64,000 nucleotides of DNA from Spirosoma foliorum (GCF_014117325.1 NZ_CP059732.1:1240001-1304000), one strand, 5' to 3'; counted from the stretch's first letter, positions 1 through 8,752 are shown. Numbers and translations: made by a program. The notes: generated by a model from the letters alone, not told the origin.

Positions 1-847
1 CCGATTTAAACTTCAGTACTTCTAAATGGGTCAGATCATCTCCCGAGCGAATTTTGTCGAAAATAACGTTGATTTCACCGTCGGAATACTCTTCCGCGTA
101 AATCTGCTCCAGACCGTGATCCGAGAGTTTGCAGCCCATTGCTGCAAAATAATCGTGTCGTTGGCGCAGGGCAGCCAGAAAATCAGCGAAGGTGCTGATC
201 GACAGGTTGCTGGCTGCTTCTAATCGCCCCACGTATTGGTTGAATACCGCCGTATCTTCGACCGCCATCGCTTTGTCGGGCCGGAAGGTTGGCAGGACAC
301 CGATCTCGAAACCCGTATCGACGGACCGTTCGTCAGCCAGTTTTTGATGATTTTCCAGTGAATCGACAGGATCATCAGTCGTACAAACGGTTTCAACGTT
401 CATCCGGCGCAGCAGATTCCGAACCGAAAAATCCGGCGACTGCAGTTGTTCGGTGCAGGCATCGTAAATCTGGCGGGCATTTTTGCCGTTGAGCGTTTCG
501 GTAATTCCAAAATACCGCTGTAATTCCAGGTGCGTCCAGTGGTAGAGCGGGTTTCGAAGGGTATACGGTACAGTTTCGGCCCATTTCTGAAACTTGGCAA
601 AATCTGGCTGATTTCCCGTGCAGTAGCTTTCGTTCACGCCATTCGACCGCATAGCCCGCCATTTGTAATGGTCGCCGTAGAGCCAGATTTGCGTCAGGTT
701 CTCAAACTGTTTATTCTCCGCGATCTGATCGGGCGGAAGATGGCAGTGATAGTCGATGATAGGCATCGGCTTGGCAAACTCGTGATAAAGCTGCTGCGCT
801 GTTTCGGTTTGCAGCAAAAAGTTTTCGTTTAGAAAGGGCTTTTTCAT
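1..847 (-). CDS. uxaC: Glucuronate/galacturonate isomerase, first copy (3' end outside window)
   Basis: Uronate isomerase, which converts D-galacturonate to D-tagaturonate and D-glucuronate to D-fructuronate in the cytoplasm. The frame is open from an ATG at 847 to the left edge, giving the first 282 of an expected 465-470 residues. The metal-binding motif DYHCHLPPDQ lies near residue 35, followed by LYGDHYKWRAMR and TDDPVDSLE. The same blocks occur in the complete paralogue at 43046-44458, which supports both start and frame. It is followed upstream (to its right) by uxaA and uxaB on the same strand, so the three form the galacturonate branch. A long inverted repeat separates it from uxaA. 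The amidohydrolase-superfamily assignment is secure; which uronate it prefers cannot be read from sequence. Confidence 0.93.
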   Translation of the reverse strand, partial: MKKPFLNENFLLQTETAQQLYHEFAKPMPIIDYHCHLPPDQIAENKQFENLTQIWLYGDHYKWRAMRSNGVNESYCTGNQPDFAKFQKWAETVPYTLRNPLYHWTHLELQRYFGITETLNGKNARQIYDACTEQLQSPDFSVRNLLRRMNVETVCTTDDPVDSLENHQKLADERSVDTGFEIGVLPTFRPDKAMAVEDTAVFNQYVGRLEAASNLSISTFADFLAALRQRHDYFAAMGCKLSDHGLEQIYAEEYSDGEINVIFDKIRSGDDLTHLEVLKFKS

Positions 848-853
848 GGGATA

Positions 854-933
854 ATGATTGAGTTTTGAATGATTGAGTGATTGAATGATGAAGTAGTAGT
901 TGCTAGCTAGTCAATCATTCAAAACTCAATCAT
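854..933. repeat. Intergenic inverted repeat, family D (TGAATGATTGAG words)
   Basis: Arms at 854-876 and 911-933 are exact reverse complements (23 bp) around a 34-bp loop. The arms are built from short words such as TGATTGAG and TGAATGAT. The element fills the gap between uxaC and uxaA and its right end nearly touches the uxaA stop codon. Related copies lie at 29170-29265 and 50296-50366. Confidence 0.85.
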
Positions 934-941
934 TCAATCAT

Positions 942-2597
942 TTAAAGGGAAACCCCCCGTTTCCAGGGAATGAAATCATCCTGACCGTGACGGACGGCGG
1001 CTATTTCCAGGTCACCGCTGGCTACGCGGATAATGTGTTCCAGAATGCGCTCGCCTGCCTGCTGAATGGTTTCCTCGCCATCAATAATTGTACCTGTATT
1101 GATGTCAATAATATCGGGCATCCGGTTCGCTAAAGTGGTATTGCTCGCTATTTTAATGACGGGCGTAATTGGATTGCCCGTTGGCGTACCTAATCCCGTT
1201 GTAAATAGCACGACCGTTGCGCCTGAAGCCACCTCGGCTGTGGTCGATTCGACATCGTTGCCGGGTGTGCAGAGTAAATTAAGGCCCGGTTTGCGAACGG
1301 GTTCGGGGTAATCGAGCACGGCCACGACCGGTGAACTACCTCCTTTTTTAGATGCTCCCGCCGATTTCATGGCGTCGGTAATCAGACCGTCGCGGATGTT
1401 TCCCGGCGATGGGTTCATATCGAAACCTGATCCTACTTCCTGGGCTCGTTGGGCGTAGGTGTTCATCAATTCGCGGAAACGACTGGCGGTTTCGGCATCA
1501 ACGGCTCGGTCGCACAGTTCCTGTTCAACTCCGCAAAGTTCAGGGAATTCTGATAGGATAACCGTTCCTCCCAATGCAACCATCAAATCGGAAGCGTGAC
1601 CCACAGCAGGGTTAGCCGAAATTCCCGAAAAACCATCCGATCCACCGCATTCCAGTCCAATGACCAGTTTGCTTAGTGGAGCTGGTTTTCGGACAGTTGT
1701 ATTGGCCTGCATGAGCCCAGCGAATGTCTGCCGGAGGGCCTGACTAATCAGCGATTCTTCGGTGCCAATAGTCTGTTGTTCAAGGACGAAGAACGGCTTG
1801 TCGAACTGTGGACTCCGTTTTTGAATTTCTTCCTGCAACATGCTCACCTGCGCATTCTGGCAACCCAGGCTGAGGATGGTTGCACCTGCTACGTTGGGGT
1901 GAGTGACGTATCCGGCCAGCATACCACAGAGCGCCTGGGCATCTTGCCGGGTACCTCCGCAACCGCCATCATGTATGAGAAATTTTACACCATCGACGTT
2001 AGGGAAGAGCCGTAATTGCCCATTGAGCGACTGTTCTGCGGTTTGTAAATCGGCTTGTAGCACCTCTTCAACAGTACGACCGGCCTGAACCAACGCCTTC
2101 AATTCCTCCGTTTGCCGCTGATAGGATTTCTTGCGGCCATAACCGAGGTCGTTAACTAAGGCATCTTCCAGTACCTGAATGTTCCGATTTTCGCAGAAAA
2201 CCAGTGGAATTACAAGCCAGTAGTTGCCCGTTCCTACGCTTCCGTCAGAACGGTGATAACCCATGAACGTCTGGTTCTGCCACTGATCAACGGCAGGCGC
2301 TGTCCATTGATACGCAGCCGCATGAAGGTCGTAGCTATTGGTCGCATGCTGTACGTTGAAGGTAGTGAGTCGACCTCCGGCGGGAATAGCGTGTTTAGCT
2401 TTTCCAACGAGTACACCGTACATGGTGATGGAATCGCCGGGCTCAAACGCCTGAATGGCTAGTTTGTGTTTGGCCGGAATCGCTTCTGTAACGATTAAAG
2501 AGTTGCCATCGTTTTGCACTCGTTCGCCCGGTTCTAAATCGGTAAGCGCAACGAGCACGGAGTCGTTAGGGTGTATTTTTAAAACGTTCTGTTTCAT
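942..2597 (-). CDS. uxaA: Altronate dehydratase
   Basis: Dehydrates D-altronate to 2-keto-3-deoxygluconate, the third step of galacturonate breakdown, in the cytoplasm. The 551-residue protein has an N-terminal SAF-type domain (about residues 1-90, beginning with the ILKIHPNDSV-like stretch) and a C-terminal galactarate/altronate dehydratase domain. Visible motifs are HDGGCGGTRQDA, LSLGCQN and GLECGGSDGFSG, whose cysteines and histidines are the metal-ligand candidates in this iron-dependent family. It is slightly longer than the E. coli enzyme (about 495). It lies between uxaC and uxaB on the same strand, about 100 bp from each, which matches the pathway order. The 2598-2696 gap holds only a degenerate AT-rich inverted repeat. 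Confidence 0.94.
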   Translation of the reverse strand: MKQNVLKIHPNDSVLVALTDLEPGERVQNDGNSLIVTEAIPAKHKLAIQAFEPGDSITMYGVLVGKAKHAIPAGGRLTTFNVQHATNSYDLHAAAYQWTAPAVDQWQNQTFMGYHRSDGSVGTGNYWLVIPLVFCENRNIQVLEDALVNDLGYGRKKSYQRQTEELKALVQAGRTVEEVLQADLQTAEQSLNGQLRLFPNVDGVKFLIHDGGCGGTRQDAQALCGMLAGYVTHPNVAGATILSLGCQNAQVSMLQEEIQKRSPQFDKPFFVLEQQTIGTEESLISQALRQTFAGLMQANTTVRKPAPLSKLVIGLECGGSDGFSGISANPAVGHASDLMVALGGTVILSEFPELCGVEQELCDRAVDAETASRFRELMNTYAQRAQEVGSGFDMNPSPGNIRDGLITDAMKSAGASKKGGSSPVVAVLDYPEPVRKPGLNLLCTPGNDVESTTAEVASGATVVLFTTGLGTPTGNPITPVIKIASNTTLANRMPDIIDINTGTIIDGEETIQQAGERILEHIIRVASGDLEIAAVRHGQDDFIPWKRGVSL

Positions 2598-2696
2598 TTT
2601 GATCTTATAGGACGCAGATTTTTATGATTGTTTAAGACTCATTACGATGTAAATCATCTATTAATCATACTGATCATAACAATCAACGGGCTATTT

Positions 2697-4226
2697 TCAT
2701 TTTGTTACGGTTTCAATGTGATCGAAATGGGCAGCTACTGTCGCTAATACACTCGAGTTGACCATTTGCGTCAAATGATTCGCTACCGAATCGGCAAAGC
2801 CCGGTAACTGCGTTAAATCAGCATCCCACAAGTTGGTATTTTGTAGCACCGCATTGGTTAAGTCCTGCGGATTCAGGCGTGCCCACAAGTCGGCAAAATA
2901 ACCAGCCTGAGCATCCTGAATCGGGTATTTCTGTCCATCGCGCTCACCATACCACACGCCATCCTGTTGCGAGCTAGCCCGCATAAACAGCAGATAGGCG
3001 GCAAAGCCTAAGGCTATGTAGCGGGGTGTAACGTTCAATTGCTTGTAATAATGAAGCAACGTTGGAATATTCCGCATCTGCATCTTCGCCGAATATTGCA
3101 TGGTGATGGCTATCCAACGATGTTCAATGAATGGGTTACGGAAGCGATCAAGTACGTGAAAGCCAAAGCGTTGAGCGATTTTATCGTCGACAGTATAGGG
3201 GATGCCCGGAATCAGTTCGGCCAGCATGACACTGCTAACGAAAGCCGACAAAACCTCATCGTCCATCGCTTCCCGAACCGTTTCGAAGCCACTCAGATAA
3301 GCCAGTCCACAGCTTAATGTGTGCGTGCCGTTGAGCAGTCGTAATTTCAGTTCGCGAAACTGGTCGATGTTAGGTCGGATGAAAATATTCTCGTCGGCCT
3401 GATGGAACGATAGCACCTCTTGTACGTGCTCATCACCCTCGATAGCCCAGAGTCGGTACACTTCCGAAACGGTTAACAATTCATCCTGATAACCAAGTTG
3501 TTCACTAATCGCCGTATAGGTGGCTGCATCGGGTCGGCCGGGCACAATGCGATCAACCAGCGAATTGCAGCAGGTATTGGCTGTGGTGAGCCAGTGGATA
3601 AATGCTTCTTCCAGTCCATTCTGATTTGCTAGTTCCAGTAAAATAGCGGCTAGTTTGGTGCCATTATTCGGAATAAGTTCGGTAGGAACGATGACAAGCC
3701 CTTTGGTTGGGTCGCCGTTAAATGCCTCATAGCGGGCATACAAAACGGCCAGTAATTTGCCCGGAAACGATTCCGGCGACGACTGTCGAATATCGTCCTG
3801 AACCAGCTGAATACCAACCTCGGTCGTATTGGAAATCACGATCTGTAAGTCAGGGCTGGTGGCCACCTGTAGAATCTCATCCCACTGCTGTTTGGCCGAT
3901 AACACACGGCTAATGGCTGAGCAAATGACATTTTCTTCAACGAGTTTCTTATTTTCAATTCCCCGAATGCAGAGCGTATATAAATTATCCTGCCGGGCAA
4001 AGGCCGACATATCACCCCCGTCCGTTGATTTTACGACTACGATTCGGCCATTAAAAATACCCTGACGGTTCGCTTTGTCGATTAAATAATCGGGTAAACC
4101 GCGCAACAGAACCCCTGTGCCAAATTGCAATACGCGCTCAGGTAAATGCAGGAGTTGATCGGTTGGAAGACTGACATCGGTGCTGGATTGAAGCAGCGGT
4201 AGCAACTGCAGGGATAAGGAATTCAT
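2697..4226 (-). CDS. uxaB: Tagaturonate reductase, first copy
   Basis: NADH-dependent reduction of D-tagaturonate to D-altronate, cytoplasmic. The 509-residue protein belongs to the mannitol dehydrogenase family. Near its start it has the nucleotide-binding block LQFGTGVLLRGLPDYLIDKA followed by VVVKSTDGG, and later ISNTTEVG, IVPTELI, CNSLVDRIVPGRPD, RKLRLLNGTH-like (LKLRLLNGTHTLSC) and DRFRNPFIEH, all typical of UxaB. It is probably the first gene of the uxaB-uxaA-uxaC unit and faces the LacI-type regulator across a 279-bp gap that holds the operator candidate. A 512-residue paralogue lies at 37292-38830. Because this copy sits with uxaA, the galacturonate branch is the likely role. Confidence 0.92.
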   Translation of the reverse strand: MNSLSLQLLPLLQSSTDVSLPTDQLLHLPERVLQFGTGVLLRGLPDYLIDKANRQGIFNGRIVVVKSTDGGDMSAFARQDNLYTLCIRGIENKKLVEENVICSAISRVLSAKQQWDEILQVATSPDLQIVISNTTEVGIQLVQDDIRQSSPESFPGKLLAVLYARYEAFNGDPTKGLVIVPTELIPNNGTKLAAILLELANQNGLEEAFIHWLTTANTCCNSLVDRIVPGRPDAATYTAISEQLGYQDELLTVSEVYRLWAIEGDEHVQEVLSFHQADENIFIRPNIDQFRELKLRLLNGTHTLSCGLAYLSGFETVREAMDDEVLSAFVSSVMLAELIPGIPYTVDDKIAQRFGFHVLDRFRNPFIEHRWIAITMQYSAKMQMRNIPTLLHYYKQLNVTPRYIALGFAAYLLFMRASSQQDGVWYGERDGQKYPIQDAQAGYFADLWARLNPQDLTNAVLQNTNLWDADLTQLPGFADSVANHLTQMVNSSVLATVAAHFDHIETVTK

Positions 4227-4364
4227 AATACCGGATATGATTGATCGAAAAATTGTCTTTTTTATGGAAACCAGGTGAGCTATTAGGTGTACGGCTTAGC
4301 TACTTGCTTTCCTAAGATTAAGCAGGCTATTTGTTAAGTAGAAACTTTTCGGGATATTTATTCA

Positions 4365-4389
4365 CGCAAACGTTATCGGGAACGTTGCC
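4365..4389. promoter_or_regulatory. Candidate LacI-family operator, copy 1
   Basis: The sequence CGCAAACGTTATCGGGAACG followed by TTGCC contains two CG-centred LacI/PurR-like sites (ACGCAAACGTT and GGGAACGTTGCC) with centres 12 bp apart. A 25-bp relative differing at five positions is present at 13243-13267 in the GH28/esterase gap. It lies between the divergent uxaB and LacI-type genes, where autoregulation and operon control would be expected. The match to the LacI-family consensus is seen; binding by the adjacent regulator is inferred. Confidence 0.7.
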
Positions 4390-4505
4390 GAGTTCTGGGT
4401 ATATTGCTGGAAAGCCGCAAAACGAGTAGTTGACCAGGACTCGACACTTATACGCATAGCGCCTGACGGATTGCCTGTGTTTTTGTATTTTACCAATATG
4501 TTGCT

Positions 4506-5534
4506 TTGGAGACTATTACGATAAAAGATATTGCGCGTGCCTTAAACCTGTCAACCTCGACTGTCTCGCGGGCGTTGCGGGATAGTTATGAAATTAATCC
4601 GGAAACCAAGCGGCTGGTAGTTGAATACGCCGAGCGGTTCAATTACCAGCCAAATCCTATTGCTCTCAGTTTAAAGGAGAATCGAAGCCGGGTTATTGGT
4701 GTTATCGTTCCCCAAATTGCCAATAATTATTTTTCACAAGCCATCAATGGCATCGATGCCGTTGCCTATAGTCGAGGGTATCAGGTTATCATTTTTCAAA
4801 GCCACGAATCCTACGAGCGGGAGTTATTGACCGTGCAGCAGGCGGTTGCCCGAAAAGCAGATGGCTTGCTTATTTCCTTGTCGGGCAGTACGTCGGATGT
4901 GTCGCATCTACGCGCTTTACAGGAGCGGAAATTGCCTATCGTTCTCTTCGATCGCGTATCCAAAGACCTTAAATCGCTGGCCGTAACTGCCGATAATTTT
5001 ACGGGTGCTTTTGCCGCAACGGAGCATTTAATTCAATCGGGCCGACGGCGCATCGCACACTTAACCATCCCGTCTTACATCTCCATCACGCAGGAGCGAT
5101 TGGCGGGCTATCGGGCCGCCCTTGAGAAGTACGGATTGCCCTATGACGAAAACCTGATCCGGTATTCTGAATTTGGCCAGAACAATGTGGAGCCCGTTGT
5201 AAACGATTTACTGGATCAGTCGCCCGATGCCTTCTTTGCCGCTGGCGACCGACTTGCGTTGGGTTGTCTGGCTGCCCTGAAAAAACGCAATGTGTCTATT
5301 CCTGAGGACGTTTCGCTGATTGGGTTTACGAATACACCCGTAGCCGATTTACTGGCTCCCCCCATGAGTACCGTTGAGCAGCCCGCCCTTGAAATTGGTC
5401 AGACCGCTGCCGAACTACTTATCGATCAGATTGAAGGGAAACAAAAAGCAGCGCAACCCGACATGATTCGGATTCCAACCCGGATGATCATCCGCGAGTC
5501 GTCGCAGCCCGTTGGACTAAGGGTGGGCGAGTGA
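4506..5534 (+). CDS. LacI-family transcriptional regulator of the uronate/pectin genes
   Basis: DNA-binding sugar-responsive regulator of 342 residues. Residues 2-50 form the LacI helix-turn-helix (ITIKDIARALNLSTSTVSRA, then LRDSYEINPETK), followed by the hinge and a periplasmic-binding-protein-like effector domain (IGVIVPQIANNYFSQAINGI, DGLLISLSG, LIGFTNTPVADLLAPPMSTV). The start is a TTG at 4506: it gives the canonical METITIKDIA beginning, and no in-frame ATG exists before an upstream stop at 4464. An ATG at 4498 is out of frame and would make only eight residues before TAA at 4522. Divergent from uxaB; the intervening operator candidate suggests autoregulation and control of the uxa operon. 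The effector is probably a uronate pathway intermediate, which is an inference. Confidence 0.93.
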   Translation: METITIKDIARALNLSTSTVSRALRDSYEINPETKRLVVEYAERFNYQPNPIALSLKENRSRVIGVIVPQIANNYFSQAINGIDAVAYSRGYQVIIFQSHESYERELLTVQQAVARKADGLLISLSGSTSDVSHLRALQERKLPIVLFDRVSKDLKSLAVTADNFTGAFAATEHLIQSGRRRIAHLTIPSYISITQERLAGYRAALEKYGLPYDENLIRYSEFGQNNVEPVVNDLLDQSPDAFFAAGDRLALGCLAALKKRNVSIPEDVSLIGFTNTPVADLLAPPMSTVEQPALEIGQTAAELLIDQIEGKQKAAQPDMIRIPTRMIIRESSQPVGLRVGE

Positions 5535-5553
5535 CTTTGTGGGAGCCAAAGTC
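5533..5553. terminator. Short hairpin between convergent genes
   Basis: GACTTTG (5533-5539) pairs with CAAAGTC (5547-5553) just after the LacI-type stop codon and before the convergent DUF1330-like gene. There is no clear T-run, so termination is only possible. Confidence 0.35.
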
Positions 5554-5565
5554 TGATTGGCGTTA

Positions 5566-5868
5566 TTATAACTTCGTCCCTTTAATCAGAATTGATGCTT
5601 TAATCGACTGCTCTTTAAGGTGCAGAAACTTCTTTCGTTCCTCGTCCTGCATAAAGTTTTGAAAATCCTGCTCGGCGTCAAATTCGACGAGGTGAATTTC
5701 GTAGGGTTTGTTGATGTGATGCTCGATAAACGCGTCGTCTGTTGGCCGCACTCTCAGTAAGAGCCGTCCGTTGTATTTCGCGATGGTTGGAATGGCAATG
5801 TCTTCAAACTGATGAAATACCTGCTCCTGGCCTTCTTTGATGAAAATTAATTGCGTGATGTAGAGCAT
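5566..5868 (-). CDS. DUF1330-like small protein
   Basis: A 100-residue cytoplasmic protein starting MLYITQLIFIKEGQEQVF, with a ferredoxin-like alpha/beta pattern and the block KPYEIHLVEFDAEQDFQNFM that fits the DUF1330/NIPSNAP-type dimeric alpha-beta barrel fold. No catalytic function is known. I chose the ATG at 5868; a start 29 codons upstream would translate part of the neighbouring inverted repeat (5935-6030) region and adds no family-like sequence. Convergent with the LacI-type regulator and upstream of nothing else on its strand, so probably monocistronic. The family call is by pattern only. Confidence 0.7.
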   Translation of the reverse strand: MLYITQLIFIKEGQEQVFHQFEDIAIPTIAKYNGRLLLRVRPTDDAFIEHHINKPYEIHLVEFDAEQDFQNFMQDEERKKFLHLKEQSIKASILIKGTKL

Positions 5869-5934
5869 GAGGTCGAACGTAGTGTTTTGTTGTATGGAGA
5901 AGTCTAGAGAGACTTTTTCGATCAAAAGACGGCA

Positions 5935-6030
5935 TTTTTTGTCATTCCGACGCAAGGAGGAATCTTAGATTGTCCTTATCTGAGAGTAAGGAAACCTTAA
6001 GATTCCTCCTTGCGTCGGAATGACAAAAAA
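5935..6030. repeat. Intergenic long hairpin, family A copy 1
   Basis: Arms 5935-5967 and 5998-6030 are perfect 33-bp reverse complements separated by 30 bp. The outer part reads TTTTTTGTCATTCCGACG on either strand. Because T-runs are on the 5' side and A-runs on the 3' side, the polarity is opposite to that of an intrinsic terminator. Four more copies are at 21225, 22885, 28577 and 61374. Confidence 0.93.
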
Positions 6031-6070
6031 CTCTTCATTTCGGCTTTTATTTAGAATTTCATATAGGCTG

Positions 6071-6532
6071 TTAGGCCGCCATTTCTTCTAGTTCGACTTC
6101 CAGCCGATCAAAGTTCTCGTCGTTTTTGCCAACAGTGAATTTCTCTATTTTTTCACGTTCTTCAGCCGTGTCAAAAATCTGTCTGAGTGTCACTTTAGTT
6201 TGTTCCAGAGTTATTTCTTCAAATGTGGCAACCACTCGAAACAGGGGTTTTAAATATCGTTTCCAGGCAATAAGGGCAGGTTCTTCTATTTTCAGGAACT
6301 CACATTCATTGGGGTAATTTCCTTTCTCTGGGCCGTGCATGATAAAGCTCCATCTTCCGCCAACCCGTAAGTCAAACTCAGTAAACGTATTGGTGAAACC
6401 GGCTGGCCCCCACCAGTTTTTTAGATGATCGGGCTCTGTCCAGGCTCGGAAAACGAGTTTTCTGGGTGCATGTATAATTCGTGAAGTTACAATTTCGCAG
6501 TCAGGAATTGTGGGAATAAATTCTGTTGCCAT
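6071..6532 (-). CDS. SRPBCC/AHSA1-family protein
   Basis: A 153-residue protein of the START-like SRPBCC superfamily, activator of Hsp90 ATPase homologue 1 group. Evidence is the N-terminal strand IVTSRIIHAPRKLVFRAWTE, the family signature DHLKNWWGPAGFTN, and the following DLRVGGRWSFIMHGPEG-like stretch. Such proteins bind small hydrophobic ligands or act as polyketide-cyclase-like folds; the substrate cannot be inferred. Flanked on both sides by intergenic inverted repeats (families A and B), it is likely transcribed alone. Length agrees with the family norm. Confidence 0.85.
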   Translation of the reverse strand: MATEFIPTIPDCEIVTSRIIHAPRKLVFRAWTEPDHLKNWWGPAGFTNTFTEFDLRVGGRWSFIMHGPEKGNYPNECEFLKIEEPALIAWKRYLKPLFRVVATFEEITLEQTKVTLRQIFDTAEEREKIEKFTVGKNDENFDRLEVELEEMAA

Positions 6533-6594
6533 GGGTAGGTTATGGAGTAGGTGTTCAGGTTTTTAGTAGGAAACAGATTTATACTGAGCTATAC

Positions 6595-6678
6595 TTTTGT
6601 GTGACCCCGATGGGGTCAAATGTTTATAGGATTGATGATTTTTCTATAGACATATGACCCCATCGGGGTCACACAAAA
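6595..6678. repeat. Intergenic hairpin, family B copy 1 (GTGTGACCCCGATGGGGTCA)
   Basis: Arms 6595-6618 and 6655-6678 are perfect 24-bp reverse complements. Pairing continues imperfectly inwards (GTTTATAG with CTATAGAC). Each arm also contains a smaller palindrome GACCCCGATGGGGTC, so two alternative folds exist: one long hairpin or two small ones. A second copy is at 15938-16015. Confidence 0.9.
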
Positions 6679-6691
6679 TATAACAGGTTTG

Positions 6692-6770
6692 TTGACCACA
6701 GAGGTACAGAGGGCGCAGAGCTTAACCAACTAAAAGCCAGTATTTTAAGTCTCTCTACCTCTGTGGTTAA
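6692..6770. repeat. Intergenic inverted repeat, family G (CCACAGAGGTA)
   Basis: Arms 6692-6711 and 6751-6770 are reverse complements at 18 of 20 positions. The element follows directly on the family B hairpin and ends at the truncated RibD-like fragment, so two different repeat types are stacked in one gap. Confidence 0.7.
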
Positions 6771-6775
6771 TAAAT

Positions 6776-6967
6776 TTAAGCCCCGACTTTACCAGTCTTG
6801 ACATCTCCCGTTCGTTTGTAACTGGCAATAATCACTCCGGTTGAGGTGACAATATTCTCAAGCAGAGTAAAAGCAGCGGGGATCATACCATTGTCAAAAA
6901 ACTTTTTCCCTTTACCTAAAGTCAAGGGGTGAATTTTAAGTTTGAGTTCGTCGACAAGGTCATTCGC
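6776..6967 (-). pseudogene. Truncated RibD C-terminal/DHFR-like protein, 5' part lost to IS30
   Basis: The remaining stretch reads NDLVDELKLKIHPLTLGKGK and then KFFDNGMIPAAFTL, the characteristic C-terminal part of the 'dihydrofolate reductase family' (RibD C-terminal domain) proteins, which are normally about 180-200 residues. Only about 64 residues remain. Its 5' side abuts the terminal inverted repeat of the IS30-family element at 6968, and no N-terminal half can be found on the far side of the element, so the insertion was accompanied or followed by deletion. Real folA is separate, at 28665-29165. Confidence 0.7.
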
Positions 6968-8073
6968 AGATTCAAGTTTGAAATGCAACAATTGGGGTTG
7001 AACGGATTGATTTAATGTGTTCGTTGGGGGGATAGTTCAATTTCTTGCGGGGATGGTCATTGATCCGCTCTTGGTAGGTTTTACCTCCTGATGATTCATC
7101 TGCGAAAAATCCATCTTTTTAGGAATAAATTGGCGGATCAATTTATTATTATGTTCGTTTGCGCCCCGTTCCCAGGCATGATACGGATGAGCAAAATAAA
7201 AAGAGGTTTTTAGAGTCTTGGCCACCTGCTCATACTCGGCGAACTCTGTGCCATTATCTGAAGTGAGTGTATGAACGGGTAAGCCGCTTTCTTTCAAGCA
7301 GGCAATAATAGCCTGCCCTGTATTGCGAGCCGATTTATCCTCTACTCGTTTCATTAATAAGTAGTTACTGCTTCACTCGGTGAGCGTGACCAGTACACCT
7401 TTGTGGTTGGGCCCTATGACTGTATCCAGTTCCCAGTCGCCGAAACGCGTCTTCTCATCAACGATTTTTGGGCGTTCCTAAATACCAGGCCGGTTGACTT
7501 GCTTAACCGCTTTTCGGCGCCCATCTGGCTTGCCATAGCGCTTCCGATAAGGTTTATGGGCGTGTCGCAGGTGCTTATAGAGGGTACCTCCCTGGCGGTA
7601 ATCATACCAGATATAGTTGTAGATGGTGCTGGTGAAGAGCATGGACTGGCCAGTTTGCTGGCATCGGCCTTGAATTTGCTCGGGTGACCATTGTTGGCTA
7701 AGTCCGATCTGGATAGTTTGGTAAATGGTAGGCGTAGCTTTGGTAGCGTTTTTAGGGCGCCGGTTCAGATAGGCTTTATGGACCGTTTGGGGCTGGTAAT
7801 CAATAATAGAGTTGGCATTACGAGCCAATTGTCGAGTGACTACGGAGCGATACTTGCCGATTCTGCGTGCGATCTGAGCGGGTTTGAGGTGGCGCAAGGC
7901 ACCAATTTGGTATCTTTGGGGAGTGTTAAATGGGACATGGTGCAACAGTTTAGCGATTGCTGCAAACATAGCCATTTACACTTGACCGGCGAGGAGTTGA
8001 TTTCTCGCTGGTTTTCTATGAAAAGTGCAAAATATAGCAGCAAACTTATCTGTTGCATTTCGTTTTAGAATCT
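6968..8073 (-). mobile_element. IS30-family insertion sequence, decayed
   Basis: About 1.1 kb, bounded by candidate terminal inverted repeats at 6968-6990 and 8051-8073. They share AGATTC at the outer end and GAAATGCAACA at the inner end (about 18 of 23 matched). The enclosed transposase is of the IS30 type but broken. I see no matching short target duplication outside the ends, which agrees with the missing half of the neighbouring gene. The size fits the IS30 family. Confidence 0.8.
6972..7975 (-). pseudogene. IS30-family transposase with two stops and a frameshift
   Basis: The N-terminal helix-turn-helix region reads FNTPQRYQIGALRHLKPAQI with ARRIGKYRSVVTRQLARN. The DDE region is recognisable as FGDWELDTVIGPNHKG, LTSDNGTEF and HAWERGANEHNNKLIRQF. 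It is interrupted by an in-frame TAG at 7478-7480 and a TGA at 7373-7375, both explicable as C-to-T changes (the second from CGA). A one-base loss in an A-run at 7079-7082 shifts the frame; the other frame continues QERINDHPRKKLNY to a stop at 6972, inside the element. Known IS30 enzymes need the intact DDE domain, so this copy should be inactive. Confidence 0.88.
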
Positions 8074-8454
8074 AAGATTTAACAGTTCTTCTGGGTTCGT
8101 TCGCTCGCGAACACGGTGGCGATTGGGCTGCGACCTTCCTGCGGGACGTGCTCCCTGCCACCGGAAAGCGACCCCACGCGAAGCGCACACAAACGCAACG
8201 AACCAACTTTTACTCCGATTGGCGAAGAGCAACAGCGTAATGAAAACCGCTTTGCTCAGCCTGCCTAACCGGAGCGTTTCCCTATCGCAAGGAAGCTGCC
8301 CAACTTGTCAAAGCCCAAATTACTGGGCGTTTGGCTTGTCAAGGGGAGCCGCCAAATGAGCCTAAAAGCCCACCTGTCGGATTAGCTGGCTTATCGCCGA
8401 AGCACATCCCCAAAACCTGAATTTGTTCTATAGCTGAGACCCGTTTTTGAAACA
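8074..8454. other. Non-coding spacer A with degenerate dispersed repeat
   Basis: No convincing gene is present. Around 8311-8340 it contains AAGCCCAAAT...GGGCGTTTGGCTTGTC, related to stretches in the spacers at 10353-10384 and 10994-11024. Small self-complementary parts occur (GCCCAAATTACTGGGC at 8313-8328). Open frames here lack codon-like structure and start sites. It is GC-richer than the AT-rich genes that follow. Confidence 0.5.
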
Positions 8455-8670
8455 TTAAAGCTTTAGTCTTTCAAAGGCCTCAACTTTAATAACAAGGCCA
8501 TCAGGCCCACCCTCGTCTCTAACAAGTTCACCATGAATAGTCCAAAAATCAGTTGCATCACTTTCTTTTACGTGGATGATTTTTAGAAACTCTTTAACTG
8601 CATTAATCGAACGAAAAGCGCAATGTTCTTGCCCTATTTCCGGTTTTCCGTCTCTATAACCTGTTGTCAT
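8455..8670 (-). CDS. Hypothetical small protein
   Basis: A 71-residue soluble protein (MTTGYRDGKPEIGQEHCAFR at its start, ERLKL at its end), rich in charged residues, with no signal peptide or membrane segment. I do not recognise a family. It is the last gene of an AT-rich minus-strand group and is 82 bp from the next small gene. The 3' side is followed by spacer A. Being short, it could be spurious, but the regular amino-acid composition and position in the group favour a real gene. Confidence 0.55.
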   Translation of the reverse strand: MTTGYRDGKPEIGQEHCAFRSINAVKEFLKIIHVKESDATDFWTIHGELVRDEGGPDGLVIKVEAFERLKL

Positions 8671-8752
8671 TGATTTTTAATTTACACATATTGGGATGGG
8701 TGAAATCCCACGCCTTATTTACTTCAAGTCAATAAGGCGATAATTGTTTAAT

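Noticed and set aside
5935..6030. Family A hairpin as an ordinary intrinsic terminator
   Set aside because: The T-run precedes and the A-run follows the stem on both strands, the reverse of terminator polarity.
7403..8068. Open frames on the plus strand across the IS element
   Set aside because: They are antisense to the recognisable IS30 transposase and have no family features.
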